Below are positions 29,027 to 39,400 of a DNA stretch of 64,000 bases, piece by piece; within the stretch, counting starts at the first letter, position 1; the number at the start of each line of letters is the position of its first letter. Below the pieces are notes generated by a model that saw only the letters and a program-made list of their open reading frames with translations, was not told the DNA's origin and did not search any database. Made by a program: the position numbers and the translations under genes. Source of the DNA: Pichia kudriavzevii (taxonomy: Eukaryota; Ascomycota; Pichiomycetes; Pichiales; Pichiaceae); NCBI RefSeq assembly GCF_003054445.1, contig NC_042509.1:248001-312000 (forward strand), written 5' to 3'.

Positions 29027-29452
29027 CGATGTACTATACCTATTCTAATGTGAGACCACTCTTGTATCAAGTCCTTCTAAAGAGATGATGAGTAAATACG
29101 TTCATTTTTTTTTGTGGCGAGGAAATTAAGAATAAATAATCTGCTATGGAGTACACTGGTCTATTCGTGTGAAACTCGTTCGAAAAGTAGGCTTCATAGA
29201 AAGTTTTAACTAATAAATAATAGAAATTATAAATAATGTAGTAGAAGTTATAGAATACATGCATGCACGTCCATCGTATCTTCGGTGTATGAATGAATGA
29301 GTTTGTTAAAAAGTTGATGAGAAGAGGGGGGGGAAGGTGAAGGTCAATTTTTGGAAGGTGTAAATTTATAAAAACAGTGTTTCGTCATTGAATGTGATGA
29401 ATTTCAAGAATCCTTTATCTTTATTATCTCATGGTATTGTTGGCAGATTAAC
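29027..29452. other. Intergenic region upstream of SMX3
   Basis: This 426-bp gap separates the SMX3 start from the QCR2 stop, both on the minus strand. It holds an A/T-rich promoter-like stretch, a GATGATGAG near 29085 and an 8-G run near 29326. I see no gene or RNA in it. Confidence 0.4.
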
Positions 29453-30517
29453 TTAAAGTTCGGACTTTAATGGAACAGCGTCGATATCACCAACAACAAC
29501 TAAGTTGTAATCATTTGGAACAGAAACTTGCTTAGATGCAACCTCCTTTTCTGCTAATGCGGATGCTAGCTTGGAGTATTTAGAGAAATCAACACTCTTT
29601 AGATCTTTTGCCGCAGTGGTGATGAATTGTGCAACTTCAGCAGCGTTAGTAGAAGTGACTGCGAAATAGAATAAGTTAGAACCTTCATAAGATAAAACCT
29701 TTGATTCAACGGATGCAGTAATAGATTCTGGGAGGTTGGATAATAAACCTGCTGCAACTAATTCAAAAGCATCAGCATCTTCAACAGCAAAACCGATAAC
29801 GGCAGAAGTCTTACCTGCTTGTCTAATTCTAGATTCAGCACCAGAGAAAGTTTGTTGCTTTTGTGCAACAACAGTGTTGCCTGTTGGTAGGGTTGCAAAT
29901 GCAGATTCAGAGACGAATTTCTCAAGGTCTGCAGATTCAACGTTTTCACCAACAATTTCAACGTTTTCGGATTGGAAAGCAGATTTTGCAAAAGTAGCAA
30001 TATCGCTAACTTCAAAAGTCTTGGATCCATCGAAATATAGTGGTAAACCTAAACCGGATCTGTAAGTAACTGCATGTAATTCTTCTAAGGCTTTGAACTT
30101 TGGACAAGCAGTCTTGGTTTGATGGACAAATGAAGCAAAAGGTGCCGCAATTTCTGCCAATTGGTGTGGTTTGAAAGAAGATTGTGCAACAGTTGATGCC
30201 AACGAATTGACAAAGAATGGTAAGGATTCCTTCAAGAAAGTTGCCTTTAAAACTAGTGCATCTCTTGTAACTTCTGCAGAATATTCACCACCAACTAATT
30301 CGGCTTCACGCTTTAATCTAAGTGCAGATTTTTCTGGAGTATCAAGGAAGGTAGAAGTGGCTAATAAGTGTGCCAAACCAGCAGGTGCACTCTTGGAACC
30401 TGCATTCTTAATGGAAACTCTGAGAGTGGAGACAGATTCTGCGGAACCTGGAACGGTTTTGATAGAAACTGCACGTGCTGCAGAAGTAGAAAAGTGTCTA
30501 ACAGATTTGGAAAACAT
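29453..30517 (-). CDS. QCR2: Cytochrome bc1 complex core protein 2
   Basis: The 354-residue protein starts with a typical cleavable mitochondrial presequence (MFSKSVRHFSTSAARAV). Two M16-peptidase-like lobes without a zinc-binding HxxEH follow, as in Qcr2 (S. cerevisiae 368 residues). Recognisable segments are GLAHLLATSTFLDTPEKSAL, LKREAELVGGEYSAEVTRD and a C-terminal half rich in Ala. Core 2 is a matrix-side structural subunit of respiratory complex III. The promoter carries a perfect Hap2/3/4/5 box and a Cbf1-type E-box. Codon choice is strongly biased, as expected for high expression. In S. cerevisiae it is also next to RPC82. Confidence 0.96.
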   Translation of the reverse strand: MFSKSVRHFSTSAARAVSIKTVPGSAESVSTLRVSIKNAGSKSAPAGLAHLLATSTFLDTPEKSALRLKREAELVGGEYSAEVTRDALVLKATFLKESLPFFVNSLASTVAQSSFKPHQLAEIAAPFASFVHQTKTACPKFKALEELHAVTYRSGLGLPLYFDGSKTFEVSDIATFAKSAFQSENVEIVGENVESADLEKFVSESAFATLPTGNTVVAQKQQTFSGAESRIRQAGKTSAVIGFAVEDADAFELVAAGLLSNLPESITASVESKVLSYEGSNLFYFAVTSTNAAEVAQFITTAAKDLKSVDFSKYSKLASALAEKEVASKQVSVPNDYNLVVVGDIDAVPLKSEL

Positions 30518-30678
30518 TGGATGTGTCTATATTACTGATTCTGTGATGCTGGTGTTTACTCAGCAGCTACTGTTTCAACTCCAAGTTAAACTTGAAGTAT
30601 CCTCAAATGATTTCAGCAGCGACGAATTTTACACCCTTTTTCGCATTTCCTCTCTATTTTTTAGATTTTCCGCGCTGC

Positions 30679-30686
30679 TGATTGGT
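30679..30686. promoter_or_regulatory. Hap2/3/4/5 (CCAAT) box in the QCR2 promoter
   Basis: TGATTGGT on the + strand matches the HAP consensus TNATTGGT and reads as a CCAAT box toward QCR2, about 160 bp before its ATG. HAP activates respiratory genes including bc1 subunits in yeast. Confidence 0.65.
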
Positions 30687-30717
30687 TAAACAGGTGGTCT
30701 TTAGCTACATGTTTTGA

Positions 30718-30723
30718 CACGTG
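30718..30723. promoter_or_regulatory. CACGTG E-box (Cbf1 type) in the QCR2 promoter
   Basis: A perfect CACGTG stands about 200 bp before the QCR2 start. Cbf1 binds such sites and is known at respiratory gene promoters. Confidence 0.5.
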
Positions 30724-30839
30724 CGAGCAGTGCGGATTACTGTTTCTGTCGACAATTACTTACCGGTTTAGGAAATAAGAAAAGTATATGTAACTATTTG
30801 GCGGTTTTTTTTTTTTGTTCGTTTTAGGTGAAGGACAAC

Positions 30840-32951
30840 CTACACAGTCTCTGTAAACCAAAAGAGAACACCCATATGGCGAAGTCTCTGCAGCCGTGCC
30901 ATGTCTGCACGGTTCGCAGATGAGATCATGTTTAGCTGTTCCAGTTCACTAGGTAGAAGCAGTTCTGATTCGTGTCCTTTGACATCAGTTCTGCTTAACT
31001 TAGCCAAGAGAATCTTGTTTTCATCCTTACGTTCTTCCACCCCTGACAGAACCTCGCCTGCATTGAAGAGCAAACAATTTGCCAACATCCTTGAGCTTCT
31101 CAATGTGCGATTTAATTTAAAAGCAAAAATACTACGCATTGCACTTCTATCAGTTGTACGAGGGATCTCTTGGATCTCAATGAGGCCAAACCGTGTAAGA
31201 GTTGCTATAACACGACGCACATCTCCCTCCTTCATTAATACGCTCTTTGCAATGGTTTTCTCCTCCGCTAGCCTCTTGCTTTCAATGCAATTGTACACAC
31301 GCAATGATGCGTTGCCTAATATGCATTTAATCAACTGCTTCTTATGATAGGTTGATAACTGCTGTTGAAGAACTGTGAAGGGGACATAAAATTGTCCCGG
31401 GGTTGTCTCTATCAAAAAACTCAGTTTTGTGTCGGTCGTTAATAGTTTCAAATGGTGTAAAATTAGCTTTAGCAGTTCCGCTGTCTCACTTGAGGACCCA
31501 TTAATATCAAAACCATTATCTTGGTTGTTTTTTCCATCAGCATCCTCTTCTTCGTCTTCATCTTCATCAAATGTTTTGATTTGAGCTGCTAGTTTACTCA
31601 ATTTAGATTTTTTATATCCATTAGCTTCTGATTCTTCTAGTTTTCTCTTCCGACTGTTCTGAACATCGTCATCCTCTTCGTTATCCATGATTGTGCCAAG
31701 TAAATCATCTTTAGTTAGCTCGTATCTTTTTGTTAATGAAAGTGCCTTCAAAATATCTGCCGCACCAAAGTTCATACCTTTCTGTTGATCAGCTAACTCG
31801 AGTCTCTTCTTCAAATCTTGAGCAGTACTAGGATCGTAACCAGATGTGGAGCTACCTGCTGATCCAGCACCAACACTAGCATCGGCAACTAACCTATCCA
31901 CAATATGCTCAACATTTCGCATATCACGTGTACTTTTCTCAATTCTGTCTAGCACAACTTCATAAACCATGGCAGATACATTTCCAATCCTATGTCTACT
32001 AATGGACACCAAGTGTGTGTCCCTGCTATATTTTAGATATCTTTCAAATGAAACACTCAATGGAATATTCCCATTGATTCTTTTCAATTTTTTGGATCCA
32101 TCATCAACCTGTTCGTCAGCGTCTTCGTCGTCACTAAACAATGTAGTCATGGAGCTTCCTTCGCTTCTTTTATTATTACTTATGCCAACACGATATAGTT
32201 GTTCTTTACCACTGTTATCATAATACAGCTTCAAAAATTTTTCTTTGGCAATATCCTTGATAATCATAGTTTTCTTTAGCTGCGACAAACCTGCACTCTT
32301 GAATCTAGGATTACCACCACCGCCACCCATTCCCATATCATCACTTCTTGTGTACTGACTACTGTTTTCCATAAACTCTCTGTTTGCTAGGCGAACACAG
32401 TTGGCAAAGTTCTCACTCAAAGTTGTGAAATCCATCCCCTTAACATGAATTAGCCATCCATCCTCAATTAAATCCAGAAATGATTGCTCAACCATCTCGA
32501 TTTCACTTTTGAGTTCAATCTCTTTAACATAAGAACCAATTGTAACATGTCCCCCTAATAGGACATTCTGCATTACACCGGCATGGTTGTCACCAAACTT
32601 CTCACGAATATGACGAACAATGTCATCTGCAAAGGTCAATTTCCAACATCCTTCTTCGTTATGTGCATAAGAAACTGCACCTGTCCTTTCATTCTTAATA
32701 TACACAGCACATCCTAGTTGTATTAAAACAGTTAACAACTTTTTTAAACTTCCTATAGACAACCCAGTTTTTTTAGAAAGTTCCCCTATAGTTTGCTTAC
32801 GGCGTGAATGCAAAACAGAGTAAACATAAGCACCTTGTTCGCCAATATAAGCTCGCAGTATTTCAGAATGTAGGAAACAGAGTGGTGATTGTGTCTTGGC
32901 TGTTATCGGTAGCTCCGATGGTATTTTTACGGCCTTTTTAGTTGTGGACAT
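30840..32951 (-). CDS. RPC82: RNA polymerase III subunit C82
   Basis: The 703-residue protein is an array of winged-helix domains. The first is QGAYVYSVLHSRRKQTIGEL with SIGSLKKLLTVLIQLGCAVY, and a later one is around VLMKEGDVRRVIATLTRFGLI. An acidic, low-complexity linker (~470-500, DEDEDEEEDAD) and a Gly run (MGMGGGGGNP, ~205) interrupt the fold. C82 (human RPC3) forms the C82/C34/C31 subcomplex for Pol III initiation and binds DNA near the cleft. S. cerevisiae Rpc82 has 654 residues. The gene lies between QCR2 and ATG13 on the minus strand. Confidence 0.93.
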   Translation of the reverse strand: MSTTKKAVKIPSELPITAKTQSPLCFLHSEILRAYIGEQGAYVYSVLHSRRKQTIGELSKKTGLSIGSLKKLLTVLIQLGCAVYIKNERTGAVSYAHNEEGCWKLTFADDIVRHIREKFGDNHAGVMQNVLLGGHVTIGSYVKEIELKSEIEMVEQSFLDLIEDGWLIHVKGMDFTTLSENFANCVRLANREFMENSSQYTRSDDMGMGGGGGNPRFKSAGLSQLKKTMIIKDIAKEKFLKLYYDNSGKEQLYRVGISNNKRSEGSSMTTLFSDDEDADEQVDDGSKKLKRINGNIPLSVSFERYLKYSRDTHLVSISRHRIGNVSAMVYEVVLDRIEKSTRDMRNVEHIVDRLVADASVGAGSAGSSTSGYDPSTAQDLKKRLELADQQKGMNFGAADILKALSLTKRYELTKDDLLGTIMDNEEDDDVQNSRKRKLEESEANGYKKSKLSKLAAQIKTFDEDEDEEEDADGKNNQDNGFDINGSSSETAELLKLILHHLKLLTTDTKLSFLIETTPGQFYVPFTVLQQQLSTYHKKQLIKCILGNASLRVYNCIESKRLAEEKTIAKSVLMKEGDVRRVIATLTRFGLIEIQEIPRTTDRSAMRSIFAFKLNRTLRSSRMLANCLLFNAGEVLSGVEERKDENKILLAKLSRTDVKGHESELLLPSELEQLNMISSANRADMARLQRLRHMGVLFWFTETV

Positions 32952-33308
32952 TAGTTTCCAATGACGACCAGACTATATCAAGTTTACGGGTGAAGATCAT
33001 CGACTTTTCAAATCAAGAATTTTTTTTCTTTGCAAACAGTTTAAATCATCAACATTTGAATAAAAAAAAAATTCAGCGACAAGAAAATATTGGTCGCCAA
33101 AAAGGGTAATATAGACGTTTTCATGGTAGTGTAAGCCTTCTAGGTTAAACCTGCAAAAGACACACTTCTTCTAAACCAATTTATAAATCAAAAAAATCAG
33201 TTCCTTGCTTCCTTTGTACTGGAGGGTTGGTATGTGTAATAATAAGGATTATGCAAACAATTAGATATTAGTAAAACCAGTTACAAAAATTGTATATTAT
33301 GAGAAGAC
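32952..33308. promoter_or_regulatory. Upstream region of RPC82
   Basis: This 357-bp gap holds a GATCATCGAC element (minus strand GTCGATGATC, close to the PAC core) and an A-run followed by TTCAG (AAAAAATT, RRPE-like). Both motif types are known from yeast Pol I/III and ribosome-biogenesis genes. The matches are partial, so regulation by them is inferred. Confidence 0.4.
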
Positions 33309-36026
33309 TCATAAGTCTCTAGACAAAGGCATGTCGCTCATTTCAAACAACAGGCCGTCATCTTCTTCTTCTTCTTCTTCTTCTTCTTTTCCTTCTTGAT
33401 TATTGCCACCTTCGTCATCCAGATAGAGAAGATGCCCACCCTCCTCATCTTCTTCTTCGACATCACAAACGGTACCCTTTACGACCATACTTTGTCTTCT
33501 CTGCATATTTTTTAGATTATTCAACACGTTGCTTAATGATTCCGCACGTTTACTCCTTGTGCGGGCAGTTGAACCTTTACGGGACTTGCTATCGTCCGTC
33601 ATATCATCGATACCATCACCATCATCATCACTTGTAAAAACATCCTGTTTGTAAGAAATATCCTTCAGTTGTTGTGGTGTCATCTTCCCGCTTGCATCAC
33701 TACTGCTGTACTTACGACTAGATCTAGACGAAATTGCGTCATTATTCAAGCTGTTTTGAAGAATAGATCGAAGCTGGCTACCAGTAACCGAACTACCGGA
33801 TCCTGCTCTTCCCCGGAGTCCACTATTAAAACTTGTCTGAGATTGACCACTGAGGTTTCTTAAAAGAGATTGGGCTCTACCCATTGACGACGAAAGCGCC
33901 ATGTGCTGGGTCAAATGTGAAGTCGTGGGTGAAACTGATGATGCTGCATTAGAAGCAACTTTAAAGTTCTTATCATAATCTATAGGAGGAGAAAATGATG
34001 GTAACGAAACACCTCTTTCCATCTGTAGGGAATATGGTGCTTGGGCGACAGTATCAAAACTTTCGGATGTTGCGCTTGCCTTTAAAACAGAATGCACTGA
34101 CTGATTGGGAGTAGCACCGATTCCTGCAATTGTAATTCCTCCTGACTTAGGAGATGATGGATGATGGATCAAGCCAATGCTTCCTCTGCTGTCCCTGCTG
34201 CCGTGGCTTCCCTTACTGCCTCTGCTGCTTCGACTGTAGGTACGAATCTTATGTGACTGACCCGAGTTACCCATCTGTTGCTTTTGCGTTTGTTGATGTA
34301 GCTCTGATTGGCTTTGTTGGAAGCTTTGTGTTTGATTTTGTGAATGTTTGGAATCCAGCAACAACTTTACAGTGGAGTCCAGTGTGTTCTGATCACCAAC
34401 CAAAGGGGGAGGTTTTGAGGGGGAGGTTGAAGAAGAAATAGACCTTGAATAGGCAAAGCTATCTTTTAGAGACGAGTCAATAAATAAATCGTTGTTTTTC
34501 TTCAGATCCTTAAAATTACTTAGACTGTCTTCGTATATTGAAGAAGAATTGTTTGAGATCCGTAAATCTGGTTTTGATTCTAGCAGTTTCATAAAGTTGT
34601 TCAAATCATCATTTAAAGAAATTGAATTATTTATTTCGATATCAGAGGATGAAGACATAATGTTTTTATTCTTAGTCTTAAAATGGTGAAGGATCGGGTT
34701 ATACGGAGCAGCAACGTTATTAGCAGTCGTTGTTAACTTACCTTCCAAACTGTTATTCCTACTCCCACTGTTTCTGAGTTTGGATCCCACTGATGAAGGA
34801 GCTTTTCCCGGTATCGGGGACGTCATCAAACCATGTTGGAGTTGCTCAATTTTATCACCACTATTATTGTGATAAAAATGGACACTGGAACTGGAATCGT
34901 TACGCTTGACCGGTATAGGATATGTTCCTAGTATTAGATTGGAAGCTAATGGTGCAACTGGAGGAGATATGGAAATGGAAGAAGTCATAGATCTGGACCT
35001 GAATCCCACCCCCGGCCTTGCCGAACTTCTTCTTTTCATGTTCAAGCTATTAATGGAAGTATTGGAAGCCTTAAACTTGGAATTTACAAGTGCAGCCTTC
35101 TGTGACTCATAATTATGTGTTTCTGATTTATCGATAGCATCTATATTGATGTTCTCGTATAGACGGAAGTTGCAATTCTTTCTGTAAGAAACAGACAAAT
35201 CTAGAGATCCGATTGGCGTTAGGACCGGTAAGAGGTCTTTAGATTCAACAATGTCAACTTCCGGCTTGTTGCTAACCAAAGGTCGACTCAATCCAAAGCG
35301 TCCTTTGGACGTTATTGCTTTAGAGCCATTGAGGATTTTCAGTTTGACACGATCCTGTAGATTTGACTCGGTCAATTTAGAAGCTGGTAATAAACCTATG
35401 AGTGTGTAAAGACATCTAAACAAAACTATCAAGTTTTTGTATATCAGTGGCAAATCAATCAATTCATTGTCATAATTATTTAAGTCTAGCTTTATTAGCC
35501 ACCTCTCTAGAACAATCTCGGATTTTTTCTTTGTGGTAATAATATTGTCTTCAAGATAAAGCTGGATAAATTCGGATATTCCCGTTAAGTCAAGTACGGT
35601 TTCGATAATCATGGGAGGTAGTAGTGTGATGTCACGTATCTCCCAGGGATGGAAATCAAAGTTTAAAAGAACGTCACTTGCTGATGTTTCCAAATTGAAC
35701 CACATATCCTTTTGCGATTGTGTTCGTACATGGCTGGAACTATAGCTGGTCTTCTCTGCTGAAGAGACGGTAGATTTGGGGTTGGCAAAAACATTGCTTT
35801 TAAATTTAATATCATGATTAACGTCAAAGGAATTGTTATGTTCCACATCTGATAGATATGGAGACAGCTCTTTTTCCTTCTCCAATTGATGGGTATAGGC
35901 GTTCTGTGATCGAACATTCACTATCACTGAAGAAGCCTTCATGAAGAAGTTACGGATTATCCGTGCCAATCCATCAGCCTCCCTGTCTGTGAGCCACCTT
36001 TGTTTCACACCAGGTTGAGACGCCAT
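33309..36026 (-). CDS. ATG13: Autophagy initiation factor Atg13
   Basis: The 905-residue protein has an N-terminal HORMA domain (about 1-250; IIRNFFMKASSVIVNVR, WFNLE, ERWLIKLDL, YKNLIVLFRCLYTLIGLLP). A very long disordered Ser/Asn/Gln-rich tail follows, with many Ser-Pro and Arg-Ser sites and an acidic end (EEEEEEEEDDGLLFEMSDM). Atg13 binds Atg1 and Atg17 and is dephosphorylated when TORC1 is off. The tail fits its role as a multisite TORC1/PKA target. S. cerevisiae Atg13 has 738 residues. In S. cerevisiae it lies two genes further out in the block; here it sits between RPC82 and SKI3. Confidence 0.9.
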   Translation of the reverse strand: MASQPGVKQRWLTDREADGLARIIRNFFMKASSVIVNVRSQNAYTHQLEKEKELSPYLSDVEHNNSFDVNHDIKFKSNVFANPKSTVSSAEKTSYSSSHVRTQSQKDMWFNLETSASDVLLNFDFHPWEIRDITLLPPMIIETVLDLTGISEFIQLYLEDNIITTKKKSEIVLERWLIKLDLNNYDNELIDLPLIYKNLIVLFRCLYTLIGLLPASKLTESNLQDRVKLKILNGSKAITSKGRFGLSRPLVSNKPEVDIVESKDLLPVLTPIGSLDLSVSYRKNCNFRLYENINIDAIDKSETHNYESQKAALVNSKFKASNTSINSLNMKRRSSARPGVGFRSRSMTSSISISPPVAPLASNLILGTYPIPVKRNDSSSSVHFYHNNSGDKIEQLQHGLMTSPIPGKAPSSVGSKLRNSGSRNNSLEGKLTTTANNVAAPYNPILHHFKTKNKNIMSSSSDIEINNSISLNDDLNNFMKLLESKPDLRISNNSSSIYEDSLSNFKDLKKNNDLFIDSSLKDSFAYSRSISSSTSPSKPPPLVGDQNTLDSTVKLLLDSKHSQNQTQSFQQSQSELHQQTQKQQMGNSGQSHKIRTYSRSSRGSKGSHGSRDSRGSIGLIHHPSSPKSGGITIAGIGATPNQSVHSVLKASATSESFDTVAQAPYSLQMERGVSLPSFSPPIDYDKNFKVASNAASSVSPTTSHLTQHMALSSSMGRAQSLLRNLSGQSQTSFNSGLRGRAGSGSSVTGSQLRSILQNSLNNDAISSRSSRKYSSSDASGKMTPQQLKDISYKQDVFTSDDDGDGIDDMTDDSKSRKGSTARTRSKRAESLSNVLNNLKNMQRRQSMVVKGTVCDVEEEDEEGGHLLYLDDEGGNNQEGKEEEEEEEEDDGLLFEMSDMPLSRDL

Positions 36027-36405
36027 GCTGAGCCAGAACTAAGATGTGGGGGGTTGCTGGTGAGGAATTAACTTCACACGTCAATAAGGGCTATATATAT
36101 ATATATATGTATATGTATATATGTGTCTGTGTCTGTGTCTGTGTCTGTGTCTGTGTATGTGTATGTATGCCTGTTGTGTATGTGCTACAACAAGAGGAAC
36201 TTCATGGAAAACGCCCGGCTTTCCCACAACCACGTTAGGAGCTACATACGAAACACTGGATCACCATACAGGAAAAAATATAACAAGCCGCCTCTACCAC
36301 GCATAAAACGAAAAAGGCATCTCGTATCTTGAGACTCTAAAATATTACAAAGTTTCAGTTTTTAGTTTCCTTCTACAACTAGATGACTAAACACGTATAT
36401 AGATG
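36027..36405. other. Intergenic region ATG13-SKI3 with microsatellites
   Basis: This 379-bp gap upstream of ATG13 holds a (TA)n run (36091-36108) and a GTGTCT array (36123-36164). A GC-poor stretch without motifs I recognise follows, up to the SKI3 stop. Confidence 0.5.
36123..36164. repeat. Hexanucleotide array (GTGTCT)5(GTGTAT)2
   Basis: Five perfect GTGTCT units and two GTGTAT units run directly after a TA/TATG tract. They are about 100 bp upstream of the ATG13 start and potentially form an alternating purine-pyrimidine structure. Confidence 0.95.
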
Positions 36406-39400
36406 TCATGCCTTCCCAACAAGGGAGAAAAGCTCTGCAAGTGCTTTCTCGTTGACTCCTCCACTTAAAAGGATACTTCTCTGTGCCTCTCTAAGTCGTT
36501 TCACCTTTGCGTAAGCATCAGAAACATCCATCGCACAGTCCTTCTTAGTATGGATAGACAATTCCAGTGCAACTTCACTGTCAACGTGGCTCCAGACTGA
36601 AATGTCACCTGGGAATAACACTGCATTTCTCTGCCATGTTCTATTGACCCTTGTACCTGGTTGTTTGGCTGTAATTCTCTTGGATATCATGATCAATAGC
36701 TTCGGGATTTCCCGATGTGAATCCCTGATTAATGTATCTAAAGGTAATTGATCCAAAACTTCCTTGACTGCATCAATGTATTCAGTCAAGTCTTCAACCA
36801 ATGATATAGCAGCAATGGTCATTGCGACTATCAATGAAGTGCCTTGCGTTGCAATGTTGTTCAGTAATTCATCCATAGCTTCTTGTTTTGCAGCCTCATC
36901 TCCAGATGCAAACAGCACCTGGGATATTAAAACAACAATTCTTTCATTCTCTGGGAAGGCATCGACTAGCTTCCTAAACTCTTCAAGTGACCTTTCGTAA
37001 TCTCCTTGGAAGTATAGTGATAATCCGAAAACAGTGAAACAAGACAACATGCATCTTTGAACTTGCATAGTTATATCTGATATTGTATCTAACAACGAGC
37101 CAACATCATCACATACTTCGGAAGCCTTAACATACTCTTGCTTTGCAAGTAGAAATCTGGAATATTGGCATTTCGCCATACAATAGTTGATCAATATCCT
37201 CTCACTTTCTGTTTCCTCGTACTCCTGCTCATATAACTGGCACAGATTCTTTGAATATTCAATACCACTATTAAAAGAGTAGAGTCTTTCTATAATTTTA
37301 ACGGTTAGTTCAAGAGCAAAAGTATCTGATGGGAATAACTTCAAATAGTTTATCATTCCATAATTAACTGAAGTCAGCTTTTCAACGGCTTCTAAGTTCC
37401 TTTCGTCGTCGCCTTCAGAAACAATTTCCTCCAATACAGAGATAGCGTACAAAATCGTCATGGATGGATTTGTTCCTCTTGACAAGACATAAGAATGTGT
37501 GAAAAGATTTCTAGCATTTTCAATATCACCGGCCTTTTTGCAAATCAAAGCGTGACCTGCCCATGGAACGCAATTGGTGGCACCAATGGACTGCGCTCTG
37601 GTAAAGCAATTCTTAGCTAATTCATAATCTCCGTATTTGATATAGAGCATACCGAGGTTAAACCAATATATTGGCGATTTGGATTCAATAGAGATCGCTT
37701 TAATATAACAGTGTTGTGATACCTTTGGGTTTTTACCCATTGACACTATACCTAAACAATTCCAATATTCTGAATTCTCTGGCTCTAATTTGACACATTT
37801 ATTCAATAATCTTATTGAGGTGTCCACGTACCTTTCACGGAGAGAATCTCTGTACCATGAAATAAATGAGATTGCAATGTTAAAAAGCAAACTAGAACGT
37901 AAAGTTTTCACGGCGCCTTCTTTAGTGCATAAATACCCTCCGATGCAGGAAAGAGAGTAATAAATATGGCAAACTTCAGGAAACTTCTCCTTTTTCATCA
38001 AATCATCAATTTGAAATTCTTCAAAATTTACCAGTTCCCACATTTCATCCTTTTCCGTCATGAAGTTACTTACCAAATTATGGACCTTCGAAAATGGAAC
38101 TCTTGATATGGATGATCTGACTGTCAACGCTATTCTCAATAGATCACCTAGGGCTTTCCATAGTTTGGTAGATTTATTTTCAAGATCAAAAGCATGGAAT
38201 AAATAACTAAATGTTGATAACAATGTGTCCGAAGCTCTTAAAATCGCACCCCTTTCAATTTCCGCATCGCATCTCAGGATCAAGGTTTCAATAAGTAATG
38301 TTAGAATGCATGAATTGTTTCTTTGCTCTTCGTTGGTATCCAACAAATTGGTTAGTATTCTGATACTATTTTCAAATTCAAGCATATTCGTTAAAGCTAC
38401 TGCTAGCAAATAAACAACATGCCAATCCGCTTTTTTCTCCATTTCTGGAGTAATTTCTACGTCTTTTTCAAGAACACCCGACTGTAATTTGATGACATGA
38501 GTAAAGACCTTAACACTAGCTTCCAATCTACCTCTTGACATGTATGCTTCCCCTAAACCTATCCAGGAAGAAATATCAGAAGAGTCCATTCTTAACGCAC
38601 TTTGGAAATATTCGATTGCTTTAACATCCTCCTTGAATTCCATAGAAGCACATCCTAACACTCTGTAAGGCCATGCCTTGTCTTTTATATTCGAGTAACT
38701 TGAACTTAATTGGCGCTTTGCCTTAGAATTCTCGGTGACTGATTTGCAGATCAAATCGGCCATTTCCCAATCTCCAATTGAAGTGAAATGCTCAGCTAGT
38801 TTATAAGAAGCTTCTATTTGAGAAGGATCAAGTTCGAAAGCCTTGTAAAACAACTTAATTGCACGCTCCTTTTTACCTAAGTAGTTATAATGAAGCAATC
38901 CGAGAGCAGTAAATGATGGTGCATGATTAGGTGAGATTTTTAGACATTCTATAAGCAGCTTTGAACATTTACCTATATACTCCTTCAAGGTTGCTTCATT
39001 GTGAAGACTTGCTGAAGTACCATCAAACTGCATATAGTAGGACATTGCTAATCTGTATTTTAGAGTTGAAACAACTTCCATAAAATTTAAGCTCTTCTTT
39101 GAATACGCCTCACTTTGAAGAGTTGAGATGGCACGTTCTATATATTCTCTTCCCAACTCAAAGTTGCCAAGTTGGATCTGGCACCAACCGTATTCCTGAG
39201 TGGCATCAACATCTGTTGGATCGGAAGTTATCAAACTCTTAAAAATTTCGGCGGCTTCATCATACTTTTTGGTCTCCACAAGAATTAATGCCTTACCGAT
39301 TTTAACCTTGGTGTTATTCGGATCTTTCCTCCAAATGGAATCGTATAGAGATAATGCCTTAGGGAAATTCTTTGGAGCTTCATAATAGGTGTAAATAATT

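Larger units (their letters stand above)
30518..30839. promoter_or_regulatory. QCR2 promoter region
   Basis: This 322-bp gap lies between the QCR2 start and the RPC82 stop. It contains a HAP box and a CACGTG site (listed separately) and a T-rich run close to RPC82. No other gene is seen. Confidence 0.6.
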
